Assembly: GCF_000737325.1 (NCBI RefSeq) | Contig: NZ_CP011125.1 | Location: 3,286,001-3,350,000, forward strand | DNA from: Sandaracinus amylolyticus | GTDB lineage: Bacteria > Myxococcota_A > Polyangia > Polyangiales > Sandaracinaceae | DNA length: 64,000 bases | Reading direction: 5' to 3' | In this document: one piece after another, positions 24,627 to 32,845 of the stretch | Position numbering within the stretch: position 1 is the first letter of the stretch | How the letters are laid out: every line of letters starts with the position of its first letter | Notes under the pieces: model-generated | The model's database searches: none | The model's input: only the letters and a program-made list of their open reading frames with translations | Told to the model about the DNA's origin: nothing | Program-made: the position numbers and the translations under genes

Positions 24627-26159
24627 TCAGGCGCGGAGCTCGCGCTTCAGGATCTTGCCCGTCGGGCCCTTCGGCAGCGCGTCGCGGAACTCGACGACGC
24701 GCGGGTACTTGTACGCCGCGAGCCGCTCCTTGCAGTACGCGATGATGTCCTCGGCGCCGACCGCTTCGTGGCCCGGCTTCTTCGCGATCACGGCCTTCAC
24801 TTCTTCGCCGTGGCTCGCGTGCGGGATGCCGATCACCGCGGCCTCGGCGACCGCGGGGTGCGCGTACAGGACCTCTTCGATCTCGCGCGGGTACACGTTG
24901 AACCCGCCGCGGATGATCATGTCCTTCTTGCGATCGACGATGAAGTAGTAGCCGTCCGCGTCGCGCGTCGCGACGTCGCCCGAGTGGAACCAGCCGTCCT
25001 TGATCGCCTCGGCCGTCGCCTCGGGGCGCTTCCAGTACCCCTTCATGACGTTGTGGCCCTTGATGCAGATCTCGCCGGGCTTGTCGTTCTCGGTCACGAC
25101 GTTGCCCTGATCGTCCTCGAGGCGGAACTCGCAGCCCCAGATCGGCACGCCGATCGAGCCCGCCTTCTTCGGCTTGTCGAGCGTGTTGAACGACGCGACC
25201 GGCGACGTCTCGCTGAGGCCGTAGCCCTCGAGCGTGTTCACGCCGTACTTCTGATCGAACGCCTTCATCACCTCGACCGGCATCGCCGATCCGCCCGAGA
25301 TGCAGTGGCGCAGCGACGCGAGGTCGTACTTCGCCGACTCGGGGTGGTGCAGCAGCGCGAAGAACATCGTCGGCACGCCGGCGAAGAGGTTCACGCGGTG
25401 CTTCTGCATGATCTGCATCGCGCCGTCGGGATCGAAGCGCGGCATCAGCACGACGGTGCCGCCCGCGGCGAGCGTCGCGTTCTGGATGCACGTCTGCCCG
25501 AACGAGTGGAAGAGCGGCAGCACGCCGAGCGCGATCGTCTCGTGCGTGATCGGCAAGAGCTGCGTACGGACGAAGTGCGCGTTGAAGAACAGGTTGAAGT
25601 GCGTGAGCTCCGCGCCCTTCGGACGGCCGGTCGTGCCCGACGTGTAGAGGATGACCGCGGTGTCGTCGGGCATCGTCGCCGCGACGTCGGTGACGGGATC
25701 GCTTCCGGTGACGAGCGCCGTGAAGTTGACCGCGCCCTCGGGCGCCGAGAGGTCGGTGCGATCCGCCTTGCACACGATGAGGTGCTTGCACGCGTCGGTG
25801 CGCGCGAACGCGGCCTGCGCCTGCGGCAGGAAGCCCTCCCACACGACGAGCGCGACCGCGTCCGAGTCGTCGAGGTGGTACGCGATCTCGTCGGCGGTCA
25901 GCAGCACGTTGAGCGGCACGATCGGCGTGCCCGCGTAGTGACCGCCGTAGTACGCGATCGTGAAGTGCGGCACGTTCGGCAGCATCAGCGCGACGTGCTG
26001 CCCGCGGTGCACGCCGAGCTTCGCGAGGCCGCCCGCGAAGCGCTGCACCATCCCGTGCAGCATCGCGTACGGAAGGGTGACGTCGCCCAGCACCATCGCG
26101 GGCTTGGCCTCGTACCGCTTGGCGCTCTCGCGAAGCAGCGTGGCGATGTTCAGCGTCAT
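24627..26159 (-). CDS. Long-chain fatty-acid-CoA ligase (AMP-dependent synthetase)
   Basis: A 510-residue adenylating enzyme of the FadD/ACS type that activates a carboxylic acid with ATP and transfers it to coenzyme A. Signature A3 YTSGTTGRPKGAELTH (about residues 155-170), A5 YGLSETSP, the hinge and A8 segment GDVATRDADGYYFIVDRKKDMIIRGGFNVYPREIEEVL, and the C-terminal catalytic lysine in GPTGKILKREL are all intact. The GFNVYP motif and length fit medium/long-chain ligases. AGGGGG precedes the ATG; the longer in-frame start is not needed. Its 3' end abuts the convergent beta-helix gene. Substrate chain length cannot be read from sequence. Confidence 0.93.
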   Translation of the reverse strand: MTLNIATLLRESAKRYEAKPAMVLGDVTLPYAMLHGMVQRFAGGLAKLGVHRGQHVALMLPNVPHFTIAYYGGHYAGTPIVPLNVLLTADEIAYHLDDSDAVALVVWEGFLPQAQAAFARTDACKHLIVCKADRTDLSAPEGAVNFTALVTGSDPVTDVAATMPDDTAVILYTSGTTGRPKGAELTHFNLFFNAHFVRTQLLPITHETIALGVLPLFHSFGQTCIQNATLAAGGTVVLMPRFDPDGAMQIMQKHRVNLFAGVPTMFFALLHHPESAKYDLASLRHCISGGSAMPVEVMKAFDQKYGVNTLEGYGLSETSPVASFNTLDKPKKAGSIGVPIWGCEFRLEDDQGNVVTENDKPGEICIKGHNVMKGYWKRPEATAEAIKDGWFHSGDVATRDADGYYFIVDRKKDMIIRGGFNVYPREIEEVLYAHPAVAEAAVIGIPHASHGEEVKAVIAKKPGHEAVGAEDIIAYCKERLAAYKYPRVVEFRDALPKGPTGKILKRELRA

Positions 26160-26247
26160 CGAGAATCCCCCTGTTTCGTTCGGGTGAAGAGCGCGCGATG
26201 GTAACACCGCGCGCTGTCGCGATGGGAGACCCGAAGACGCTGCGCGA

Positions 26248-26853
26248 TCAGCCGCTCACCTTCTTCCAGCTCTCGCGCGCCGACACGTCCGTCCACCAGC
26301 GCGACACGTTCTTGCGCGACGACGCGATGTCGCCGTGCCCGAGACGCTCGAGCAGCGCGAAGTACGGCATGAACGAGATGTCGCCGAGCGAGAACGACGC
26401 GCCGCCGACGTACTTCGCTTCGCCGAGCCGGCGCTCGAGGACGTCCGCGGTGTGCGCGAGCTTCGCGCGGTTCTCGTCGACGATCTTCGCGTCGGGCTGA
26501 CCTCCGCGCGCCTGGTAGAGCAGCTGGATCGTCGGGCCGCTGAAGTACGACTGCTCGATCGAGATGAACTGCTCCATCCGCGCGTAGTCGCGCACGTCGC
26601 TCGGCGTGAGCGACACGCCGGGGAGCGCGCGGTCGAGGTAGCGCACGATCGCGCGCGACTCGTACAGCTCGAAGCCGTCGTGATCGAGCACCGGCACGAC
26701 GCCGAACGGCTGACGCGCGAGGTGCTCGCTCGACTTCTGCTGCTTCGTCGCGAGATCGACGACGCGCAGATCGTACTTCGCGCCCTTCTCCTCGAGCGTC
26801 GTGAGGACCTTGCGCGTGCAGGTGCTGTGCGGGTTGCCGTGGACGGTGATCAT
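26248..26853 (-). CDS. Glutathione S-transferase, phi/theta-like
   Basis: A 201-residue GST. The N-terminal thioredoxin-like domain shows NPHSTCTRKVLTTLEEKGAKYDLR (putative catalytic Ser/Cys near residue 10-12), the cis-Pro motif FGVVPVLDHDG and the glutathione-binding ESRAIVRYLD. The C-terminal helical domain contains the N-capping SLGDISFMPYF. Together these match phi-class-like bacterial GSTs. AGGAGG is ideally placed before the ATG and a TATAGG box is at 26877-26882. It follows the CoA ligase promoter region on the same strand and is divergent from the ABC transporter. Likely a detoxification enzyme; physiological substrate not evident. Confidence 0.93.
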   Translation of the reverse strand: MITVHGNPHSTCTRKVLTTLEEKGAKYDLRVVDLATKQQKSSEHLARQPFGVVPVLDHDGFELYESRAIVRYLDRALPGVSLTPSDVRDYARMEQFISIEQSYFSGPTIQLLYQARGGQPDAKIVDENRAKLAHTADVLERRLGEAKYVGGASFSLGDISFMPYFALLERLGHGDIASSRKNVSRWWTDVSARESWKKVSG

Positions 26854-26936
26854 CGTTCGTCGCCTCCTGGGCCCGTCCTATAGCCGCCCCTGGCCTCTTC
26901 CCAGCGCCGGAGGACTGCGATACCTCTCGCGCCACG

Positions 26937-28448
26937 ATGCGGCGATCTCCGGCGTTCCTCGGGCTGGCGCTGATCGCGGCGCTGCTCGCGTCGTGCGACG
27001 AGCCGAGCGAGTCGGGGCTCGAGCGCGTGCGGCGCACCGGCGTGCTGCGCTGGGGCGGCGACGTGCAGGGCGGCGAGCCCTACGTGTTCGAGGATCCCGC
27101 GCGCCCGGGCACGCTGATCGGGTTCGAGGTCGAGCTCGCGGACGCGATCGCGCGCGAGATGGGCGTGCGCGCGCAGTTCGTCCAGAACGACTGGTCGAAC
27201 CTCGTGCCCTCGCTCGAGCGCGGCTCGTTCGACGTCGCGATGAACGGGCTCGAGGTCACGCCCGCGCGCGCCGACAGCGTGCTCTTCACGCGCCCGTACT
27301 TCGTGTTCGCGGCGCAGCTCGTCGCGCGCGCCGAGGACACGAGCGTGACGAGCCTCGAGTCCTTGCGCGGACGTCGCGTGGGCACGCTCGCGAACTCGTT
27401 CTCGTGGGACATGCTCAACGCGGCGGGCGTCGAGGTCGTCGCGTACGAGGGCGTGGAAGAGCCCTACGCGGATCTCGAGGGCGGGCGCCTCGACGCGGTG
27501 CTGCTCGACGACATCATCGCGTCGCGATACGGGCTCGTGCGGCCCTCGCTGCGCCTGGTCGAGGACAGCGGCGAGGGGTTCTACGCGGTCGCGGCGCGTC
27601 AGGGCGAGGGCGATCTGCGCGACGCGATCGATCGCGCGATCGCGCGCCTCGCCGAGAGCGGCGAGCTGCGCCGCATCCTCTCGCGCTGGGAGATCGACCA
27701 CGAGCGCCAGGCGCGCCTCGCGACGTGGACCGACGACGACACGCGCGCGATGTTGCGCGTGCACGGCCACGCGCACTTCTCGCTGCACCACGTGTGGCTC
27801 TTCCTGCAGGGCGCGATCGTCACGCTGCTCGTGAGCGCGTCCGCGATGGTGCTCGCGATCGGGCTCGGGCTGCTGCTCGCGCTCGCGCGCATGTACGGGC
27901 CGCGCGCGCTCGCGGTGCCCGCGACGTTCTACGTCGAGCTCTTCCGCGGCACGCCGGTGCTGCTGCAGCTCTACCTGCTCTACTTCGGGATCATGCCCGC
28001 GGTGCGCCAGGCGCTCGGCTGGCACGCGGGTATCGAGTCGGACGCGCTGGTCGCGGCGGTGGTCGGCCTCGGGCTCAACTACGCGGCGTACGAAGCGGAG
28101 ATCTATCGCGCCGGCATCCAGGCGATCCCGCCGGGCCAGATGGAGGCCGCGAAGGTGCTCGGCATGGGCACGATGCTCGCATTGCGGCGCGTCGTGGTGC
28201 CGCAGGCGTTCCGCATCGCGCTCCCCGGCGTGACCAACGACTTCATCGCGCTGCTGAAGGACAGCTCGCTCGTGTCGGTGATCACGGTGGTCGAGCTGAC
28301 GAAGCGGATGACGATCACCGCGATCGACGTGCGCAGCTGGCTCCTGCCCGGGCTCCTCTGCGCCGCGTTCTACATGGCGATGAGCTATCCGCTCTCGCGT
28401 CTGTCGCAGCACCTCGAGCAGAAGCTCGCGAGGCAGGAGTCGCGATGA
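26937..28448 (+). CDS. Fused amino-acid ABC transporter: binding protein plus permease
   Basis: A 503-residue protein combining two normally separate subunits. Residues 1-25 are an export signal with a possible lipobox (L-L-A-S-C). Residues about 28-265 form a periplasmic type-3 solute-binding domain (VLRWGGDVQGGEPYVFED, NDWSNLVPSLERGSFDVAMNGLEVTPAR, VGTLANSFSW). Residues about 280-500 form a HisM/GlnP-type permease with about five helices and the EAA loop (EIYRAGIQAIPPGQMEAAKVLGMG). Its stop overlaps the ATPase start (ATGA). The same fusion logic is known in GlnP-type importers, which avoids a free binding protein. Predicted to import a polar amino acid; ligand unknown. Confidence 0.92.
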   Translation: MRRSPAFLGLALIAALLASCDEPSESGLERVRRTGVLRWGGDVQGGEPYVFEDPARPGTLIGFEVELADAIAREMGVRAQFVQNDWSNLVPSLERGSFDVAMNGLEVTPARADSVLFTRPYFVFAAQLVARAEDTSVTSLESLRGRRVGTLANSFSWDMLNAAGVEVVAYEGVEEPYADLEGGRLDAVLLDDIIASRYGLVRPSLRLVEDSGEGFYAVAARQGEGDLRDAIDRAIARLAESGELRRILSRWEIDHERQARLATWTDDDTRAMLRVHGHAHFSLHHVWLFLQGAIVTLLVSASAMVLAIGLGLLLALARMYGPRALAVPATFYVELFRGTPVLLQLYLLYFGIMPAVRQALGWHAGIESDALVAAVVGLGLNYAAYEAEIYRAGIQAIPPGQMEAAKVLGMGTMLALRRVVVPQAFRIALPGVTNDFIALLKDSSLVSVITVVELTKRMTITAIDVRSWLLPGLLCAAFYMAMSYPLSRLSQHLEQKLARQESR

Positions 28449-29197
28449 GCGCGCCCGTGATCGAGGTGACGAAGATCGTGAAGCGCTACGGCGAGCGCAC
28501 GGTCTTGCGCGAGATCTCGTTCGAGATCGCGGCGGGGCAGGCGGTCGCGCTCGTCGGGCCGAGCGGCGGCGGCAAGTCGACGATGCTGCGCTGCATGATC
28601 GGGCTCGAGCCGTTCGAAGGCGGGAGCGTGCGGGTCGCCGATGCGCACCTCGCGCCGGGCACGCTGCGCAAGAACGCGGCCCCGCTGAAGGTGCTGCACG
28701 CGCAGGCGGGCATGGTGTTCCAGCAGTGGCACCTGTTCCCGCACCGCACGGCGCTGGAGAACGTGTGCGAGGCGCCGATCCACGTGCGCGGCGATGCGCC
28801 CGAGAAAGCGAGGGCGCGCGCGAGCGAGCTGCTCGCGAAGGTGGGGCTGTCGCACCGCGAGAGCGCGATGCCGCGCAGCATGTCGGGCGGCGAGCAGCAG
28901 CGCTGCGCGATCGCACGCGCGCTCGCGATGGACCCGAAGGTGCTCTTCATGGACGAGCCGACGTCGGCGCTCGATCCCCAGCGTGTCGGCGATCTCGTCG
29001 AGCTCCTCGATCAGCTCACCGAGGAAGCGAAGCTCACGCTCGTGATCGTCACCCACGAGATGCGCTTCGCGGAGAAGCTCTGCGATCGCGCGCTCGTGCT
29101 GTACGAGGGGAACGTCATCGAAGACGGCGCGCCCGGCGAGGTGCTCGCGAGCCCCAAGGATTCGCGCACCCGCGCATTTCTCGGTCTCGAGGACTAG
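28445..29197 (+). CDS. Amino-acid ABC transporter ATP-binding protein
   Basis: A 250-residue ATPase of the GlnQ/HisP family that powers the fused permease encoded immediately upstream. Walker A GPSGGGKST, Q-loop VFQQWHLFPH, ABC signature MSGGEQQRCAIARAL, Walker B VLFMDEPTSALDP and switch His in IVTHEMRFAEKL are all intact. Translation starts within the preceding stop (ATGA). The insertion after strand 3 (LAPGTLRKNAAPLKVLHAQAG) is slightly longer than in GlnQ. A gene-end repeat element with a GGGGGC hairpin begins 7 bases after the stop, marking the end of this two-gene operon. Confidence 0.95.
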   Translation: MSAPVIEVTKIVKRYGERTVLREISFEIAAGQAVALVGPSGGGKSTMLRCMIGLEPFEGGSVRVADAHLAPGTLRKNAAPLKVLHAQAGMVFQQWHLFPHRTALENVCEAPIHVRGDAPEKARARASELLAKVGLSHRESAMPRSMSGGEQQRCAIARALAMDPKVLFMDEPTSALDPQRVGDLVELLDQLTEEAKLTLVIVTHEMRFAEKLCDRALVLYEGNVIEDGAPGEVLASPKDSRTRAFLGLED

Positions 29198-29204
29198 TTT
29201 CCCA

Positions 29205-29273
29205 GGGGGCTCCGCCCCCCCTCGACCCCCGGCCGCTTCGCGCTGCGCGCGGGGCCCCAGCCCCGCTTGCTCT
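29205..29273 (+). repeat. Gene-end repeat element (copy after the ABC operon)
   Basis: Starts with the hairpin GGGGGC-TCC-GCCCCC (29205-29219), then TCGACCCCCG, then CTGCGCGCGGGGCCCC and CCCCGCTTGCTCT. The same ordered modules occur after the PP2C phosphatase gene and, with a different hairpin, after the second ACP gene, always in the orientation of the gene it follows. This points to a dispersed terminator-like element. Confidence 0.75.
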
Positions 29274-29398
29274 TCGACGGCGGGGTTGGTGTTGAGCGGC
29301 GGCGCGACGCGCGCGGCGGAGTGGGCGCAGCGGCACGGCGGAGCGGGCACCGCGGCGCGGCGGGCGCGACGTTGGCCCGTCCGCGGGTCGCGCGCCGA

Positions 29399-29860
29399 TC
29401 AGGGCACCGCGCACTCGCCGCAGCCGAAGACGCCGCCGCCGCAATCCGTCGCGTCGACGTCGCCCGCCGGCGTGATGCACGCGACGTCGCACTCGCTCAC
29501 CCGCGCGCAGCGCGCGACGCCCGAGATCATGCGCACGCGGCACGTGCTCGCGTCCTCGCACACGACGTCGCAGTCCGCGCCGCACTCGACGTCGCACGTC
29601 GAGAGGCGCTCGCAGGTCACGACGCACGCGTCGTCGCAGGTGAGCGTGCACGTCGACACGTCCGCGCACGTCAGATCGCACGCATCGCCGCAGCGACCGT
29701 CGCAGTCCGACAGCGACTGGCAGAGGCCCGAGCACCCTGGAACACCGCAGGCGTAGTCGCAGCGCTCGCCGCCACGGCACTCGCACACATCCCCCTCGCA
29801 CGGGCCCGACGACGCGGAGCACGCGACGAGGAACATCGAGATCGCGATCACGGCGCGCAT
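29399..29860 (-). CDS. Small Cys-rich repeat lipoprotein
   Basis: A 153-residue exported protein. The lipoprotein signal peptide is MRAVIAISMFLVAC. After a first Cys cluster, an 18-residue repeat with the core ST/SE-C-x-x-x-C-x-x-x-C is seen about four times (DVSTCTLTCDDACVVTC; RLSTCDVECGADCDVVC; DASTCRVRM...; RVSECDVAC). Even cysteine spacing suggests a disulfide ladder, as in small secreted adhesins or protease inhibitors. Function unknown. It lies convergent to the ABC operon and just downstream of the RIC remnant. The promoter candidate overlaps the end of that remnant. Confidence 0.8.
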   Translation of the reverse strand: MRAVIAISMFLVACSASSGPCEGDVCECRGGERCDYACGVPGCSGLCQSLSDCDGRCGDACDLTCADVSTCTLTCDDACVVTCERLSTCDVECGADCDVVCEDASTCRVRMISGVARCARVSECDVACITPAGDVDATDCGGGVFGCGECAVP

Positions 29861-29868
29861 GCGCGGAG

Positions 29869-29897
29869 AGTGCGCACGACCTCGCGGCTCGCGTCAA
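29869..29897 (-). promoter_or_regulatory. Possible promoter of the small Cys-rich lipoprotein
   Basis: TTGACG (29892-29897) and a weak CGCACT (29869-29874) 17 bases apart on the minus strand, ending 8 bases before the start codon. The -35 is good, the -10 poor. Geometry matches other short-leader promoters in this window. Confidence 0.25.
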
Positions 29898-30077
29898 TCG
29901 GCGAGCATCGGGAAGAGCACGTCGTCCTCGAGCGAGATGTGCCGCACGAGATCGCGATCGAGCGCGTCCAGCGACGCGCTGTCGTGCCGTCGCGCCCTCG
30001 GGCGGCGCGTAGCGACGCGTCAGCTGCCGCGTGCGCGCGAGGACCTCGCTCGCCGCGTCGTGCGGTCCGGCGGGCAT
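29894..30077 (-). pseudogene. Remnant of an iron-sulfur cluster repair (RIC/ScdA) hemerythrin gene
   Basis: Reading from an ATG at 30077, one frame gives EVLARTRQLTRRYAPPEGA; a second frame, displaced by one base, then gives LDALDRDLVRHISLEDDVLFPMLAD and a stop at 29894-29896. Joined, these match the last 55-60 residues of RIC/ScdA proteins, whose C-terminus reads L-T-x-x-Y-x-P-P...L-x-x-D-L-x-x-H-x-x-L-E-x-x-V-L-F-P. The preceding DUF542 and hemerythrin helices (with the other iron ligands) are absent, so this is a 5'-truncated and frameshifted remnant. A sequencing error could explain the frameshift but not the missing N-terminus. Confidence 0.6.
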
Positions 30078-30275
30078 GGCGTCCTCCCGCGACGGCAGGT
30101 CCGCACGTCCTCCTTCGCGCGCGTGACCGTGCTCACCCGTACGTCAGCGCACTCGGGGCAGCTGGAGTGCTCGCTCGCGCAGGGCCCGCAAGGGGAGCGT
30201 GCGGAGCACGCGGACGGGAGGGCCCGGAGTGGGCGAGCCGACTTGGATACTCTTTCGGCTATCCTGCGCGGCTCG
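30078..30275. other. Non-coding stretch before the APC permease
   Basis: Part of the gene-poor interval 29861-30275. Apart from the RIC remnant, I see no gene here. A TATCCT box (30260-30265) lies 10 bases upstream of the permease start and a -35-like TTGGAT at 30243 is too close to pair with it. Some phrases are purine-rich but no clear repeat. Confidence 0.4.
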
Positions 30276-31769
30276 ATGCTCAGGCGTCTTCTCTCGCGCA
30301 AGCCGATCGCCGACCTCGAGCCCGGCGACTCCCCGCACTCGCTGCATCGCGCGCTCGGCGCGCGCGATCTGATCTTCCTCGCGATCGGCGCGGTGATCGG
30401 CGCGGGCATCTTCAGCTCGATCGGCACCGCCGTCGCGGGCGAGGTGCGCGAGACCGGCGAGGTCGTGCGGTACGGCGCGGGCCCCGCGGTCGTCGTGTCG
30501 TTCGTCCTGCTCGGCGTCGTCTGCGGCCTCGCGGCGCTCTGCTACGCGGAGCTCGCGTCGATGATCCCGCAGGCGGGCAGCGCGTACGCGTACGCCTACG
30601 CGACGCTCGGCGAGCTCGTCGCGTGGATCATCGGGTGGGATCTCATCCTCGAGTACGCGGTCGGCAACGTCGCCGTCGCGATCGCGTGGGCCGGATATCT
30701 CGACTCGATGCTCTCGGGCTTCGGCATCCACATGCCCGGCTGGCTCATCCACGGTTACTTCGACGTCGCCGCGAGCAGCCACCCCGAGGTGCGCGCGCTG
30801 CTCGAGACCGCGCCGCACGTCGCGGGCATCCCGATCCTGATCAACCTCCCCGCGTTCCTGATCGTCGGCGTCGTGACGTGGCTGCTGCTGATCGGCGTGA
30901 AGGAGAGCGCGCGCGCCAACACGGTCATGGTGATCGTGAAGCTCGTCGTGCTCGCGCTGTTCGTGTTCGTCGGCGCGATGCACGTCGATCCCGCGCACTA
31001 CACGCCCTTCGCGCCGAACGGCTGGACCGGCATTCACCAGGGCGCCGCGATCGTGTTCTTCGCGTACATCGGCTTCGACGCGATCTCCACTGCGGCCGAG
31101 GAGACGAAGGACCCGCAGCGCAACATGCCGATCGGCATCCTCGCCGGCCTCGCGATCTGCACCGTGATCTACGTGGTCGTCGGCGCGGTGATGACGGGCC
31201 TCGCGCCATGGGACTCGATGCGCGTGTCCGATCCGCTCGCGCACGCGCTCGAGACCGCGGGCCTTCCGGTCGTGCAGTGGCTCGTCGCGGCGGGCGCGGT
31301 GATCTCGCTGAGCGCGGTGCTGCTCGTCTTCCAGTACGGCCAGCCGCGCATCCTGCTCGCGATGGCGCGCGACGGGCTGCTCCCGAAGCGCATGGCCAGC
31401 GTGCACCCGAAGTACAAGACGCCGTGGACGCTCACGATCCTCACCGGCCTGCTCGTCGGCGTGGGCGCGCTCGTCGCCGACGACGACGCGACGTACGACC
31501 TCACGAACATCGGAACGCTCTTCGCGTTCCTGCTCGTGTGCATCGGCGTGATGGTGCTGCGCGTCGTCGACCCGAGCCGACCGCGCCCGTTCCGCGTGCC
31601 GTTCGTGTGGGTGGTCGCGCCGCTCGGCGCGGTCGCGTGCCTCTGGACGATGGCGGGCCTGCCTGCGTCGGCGTGGGAGCGCTTCGCGGTGTGGCTCGTG
31701 ATCGGTCTCGCGCTCTACTTCGCCTACGGCTGGCGCAACTCGGTGCTCGGCAAGAAAGCCGGCGGCTGA
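30276..31769 (+). CDS. APC superfamily amino-acid permease (cationic amino acid transporter-like)
   Basis: A 497-residue inner-membrane transporter with about 12-13 hydrophobic helices. The hallmark first helix G-A-V-I-G-A-G-I-F (residues about 34-45) binds substrate carboxylate in APC transporters. YAELASMIPQAGSAYAYAYATLGELVAWIIGWDLILEY follows as helices 2-3, and FFAYIGFDAISTAAEETKDPQRNMP is the characteristic helix 6 region of CAT-type permeases. PRILLAMARDGLLP matches the helix 8 loop. Substrate is likely a basic amino acid or polyamine but is not fixed by sequence. ATG is chosen from family length; the upstream extension of the frame is non-coding. Confidence 0.92.
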   Translation: MLRRLLSRKPIADLEPGDSPHSLHRALGARDLIFLAIGAVIGAGIFSSIGTAVAGEVRETGEVVRYGAGPAVVVSFVLLGVVCGLAALCYAELASMIPQAGSAYAYAYATLGELVAWIIGWDLILEYAVGNVAVAIAWAGYLDSMLSGFGIHMPGWLIHGYFDVAASSHPEVRALLETAPHVAGIPILINLPAFLIVGVVTWLLLIGVKESARANTVMVIVKLVVLALFVFVGAMHVDPAHYTPFAPNGWTGIHQGAAIVFFAYIGFDAISTAAEETKDPQRNMPIGILAGLAICTVIYVVVGAVMTGLAPWDSMRVSDPLAHALETAGLPVVQWLVAAGAVISLSAVLLVFQYGQPRILLAMARDGLLPKRMASVHPKYKTPWTLTILTGLLVGVGALVADDDATYDLTNIGTLFAFLLVCIGVMVLRVVDPSRPRPFRVPFVWVVAPLGAVACLWTMAGLPASAWERFAVWLVIGLALYFAYGWRNSVLGKKAGG

Positions 31770-32222
31770 TCACGCGCTCGGACGATCGCTGCGACGGTGC
31801 GGGAGCTCGCGATCGAGCCACGCGATCGCGCTCGCCTCGTCGTCGAAGTACGCCCACGCCGACGGCGTGAGGCGCATCCAGCGCAGCGAGTCGACGAACG
31901 CGCGCACCGGGATCGAGCGCGTCACCACCGCGTGCGCGAGGCAGCGCGCGTCGGGACCGATGCGGCGCATCGCGTCGAGGATCATCCCGAGCTGCACCCG
32001 CGTCGGCGGCCGCGCGTCGCGCGCGTCGACGAGCAGCACGAAGGGCCGACCCCGCTGCGCGATCGCCTCGAGCGCGCGCAGCGCGTCCGCGACCTCCGCG
32101 TCGTGACGGACACCCGCGGGCCACGTGAGCCGCACGCGCGGCCACGCTTCGATCTCGATGCGGATCCCAGTCCTCTCGCGCGCCGGATCGACCGGCGCCG
32201 CGAGCGCGTCCCCCAGGGTCAT
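31770..32222 (-). CDS. SpoIIAA-like / STAS-type small protein
   Basis: A 150-residue cytoplasmic protein with a SpoIIAA-like alpha/beta fold. GRPFVLLVDARDARPPTRVQ supplies the central strand-turn with the conserved D-A-R, and CLAHAVVTRSIPVRAFVDSLRWM followed by WAYFDDEASAIAWLDREL is the usual end of the family. Bacterial members of this STAS/SpoIIAA-like group are small regulators or lipid-binding proteins of uncertain function. The ATG follows a TTGACA -35 so closely that the transcript may be leaderless. It is divergent from the hemerythrin gene, convergent with the permease. Confidence 0.75.
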   Translation of the reverse strand: MTLGDALAAPVDPARERTGIRIEIEAWPRVRLTWPAGVRHDAEVADALRALEAIAQRGRPFVLLVDARDARPPTRVQLGMILDAMRRIGPDARCLAHAVVTRSIPVRAFVDSLRWMRLTPSAWAYFDDEASAIAWLDRELPHRRSDRPSA

Positions 32223-32229
32223 GCGGGCG

Positions 32230-32258
32230 AGATTCTTCGCGCGATCGATCGCTGTCAA
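32230..32258 (-). promoter_or_regulatory. Possible promoter of the SpoIIAA-like gene with palindrome in the spacer
   Basis: A perfect -35 TTGACA (minus strand, 32253-32258) is followed after 17 bases by a weak GAATCT (32230-32235), seven bases from the ATG. The spacer contains a perfect 12-base palindrome GCGATCGATCGC (32241-32252), a possible operator, though GATCG words are common in this genome. Confidence 0.4.
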
Positions 32259-32372
32259 CGGGTGCGAACGACCGCTACATGTCGCGTTTTCGCCCTCGTT
32301 TCGCAGGTGATCCGCGCCATCCGCGATCCACCGCGCCGGCTCGCTCGTAGGTCGCTCGAGGGGAGCCGAGCG

Positions 32373-32795
32373 ATGCGACGAAGCGATCAGTTCCGGCGGC
32401 AGCACCAGGAGCTCCAGGAGCTCGCGGTGGAGATCGGCACGCATCTCCGGGTCGAGGTGCTCGAGCAGGACGCGTCGGTCTGCCGGCGCCTCGTCGCGCG
32501 CTTCGCGGGGAAGCTGCGGGTTCACGCCGCGATGGAGAACGACGCGCTCTATCCCGAGCTGCTGCGCCACGACGATCCGCAGGTGCGCCAGCTCGCCGAG
32601 CGTCTCGTCCGCGAGCTCGGTCCCGTGTACGAGGGATTCGACGCGTACGAGGCGCGCTGGTCCAGCGCGCACGCGATCTCGATCGAGCCGCGCGCGTTCG
32701 TGGTCTCCACGCTGGAGACGTTCGAGATGTTGCGACGCCGCATGGCGACGGAGAACAAGCAGCTCTACCCGGTCGTCGACGCGCTGGTGCGCTGA
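32373..32795 (+). CDS. Hemerythrin-domain protein
   Basis: A 140-residue four-helix-bundle protein with a hemerythrin/HHE pattern: QHQELQELAVEIGTHL near the start, RVHAAMENDALYPELL (H-x-x-x-E-x-x-x-x-x-P), and ENKQLYPVVDAL near the C-terminus. These give the His/Glu ligands expected for a di-iron or other non-haem site. The third H-x-x-x-x-x-D helix is weaker (ERWSSAH region), so metal stoichiometry is not certain. ATG preceded by GAGGGGAG. Possible roles: oxygen or NO binding, or iron-stress sensing. A separate RIC-type hemerythrin remnant lies about 2.3 kb away. Confidence 0.82.
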   Translation: MRRSDQFRRQHQELQELAVEIGTHLRVEVLEQDASVCRRLVARFAGKLRVHAAMENDALYPELLRHDDPQVRQLAERLVRELGPVYEGFDAYEARWSSAHAISIEPRAFVVSTLETFEMLRRRMATENKQLYPVVDALVR

Positions 32796-32845
32796 GGGCC
32801 TCGCTTCTCGCCCCCGCCCGCGCGAGGTGCTAGAGCGCGCGCCTC

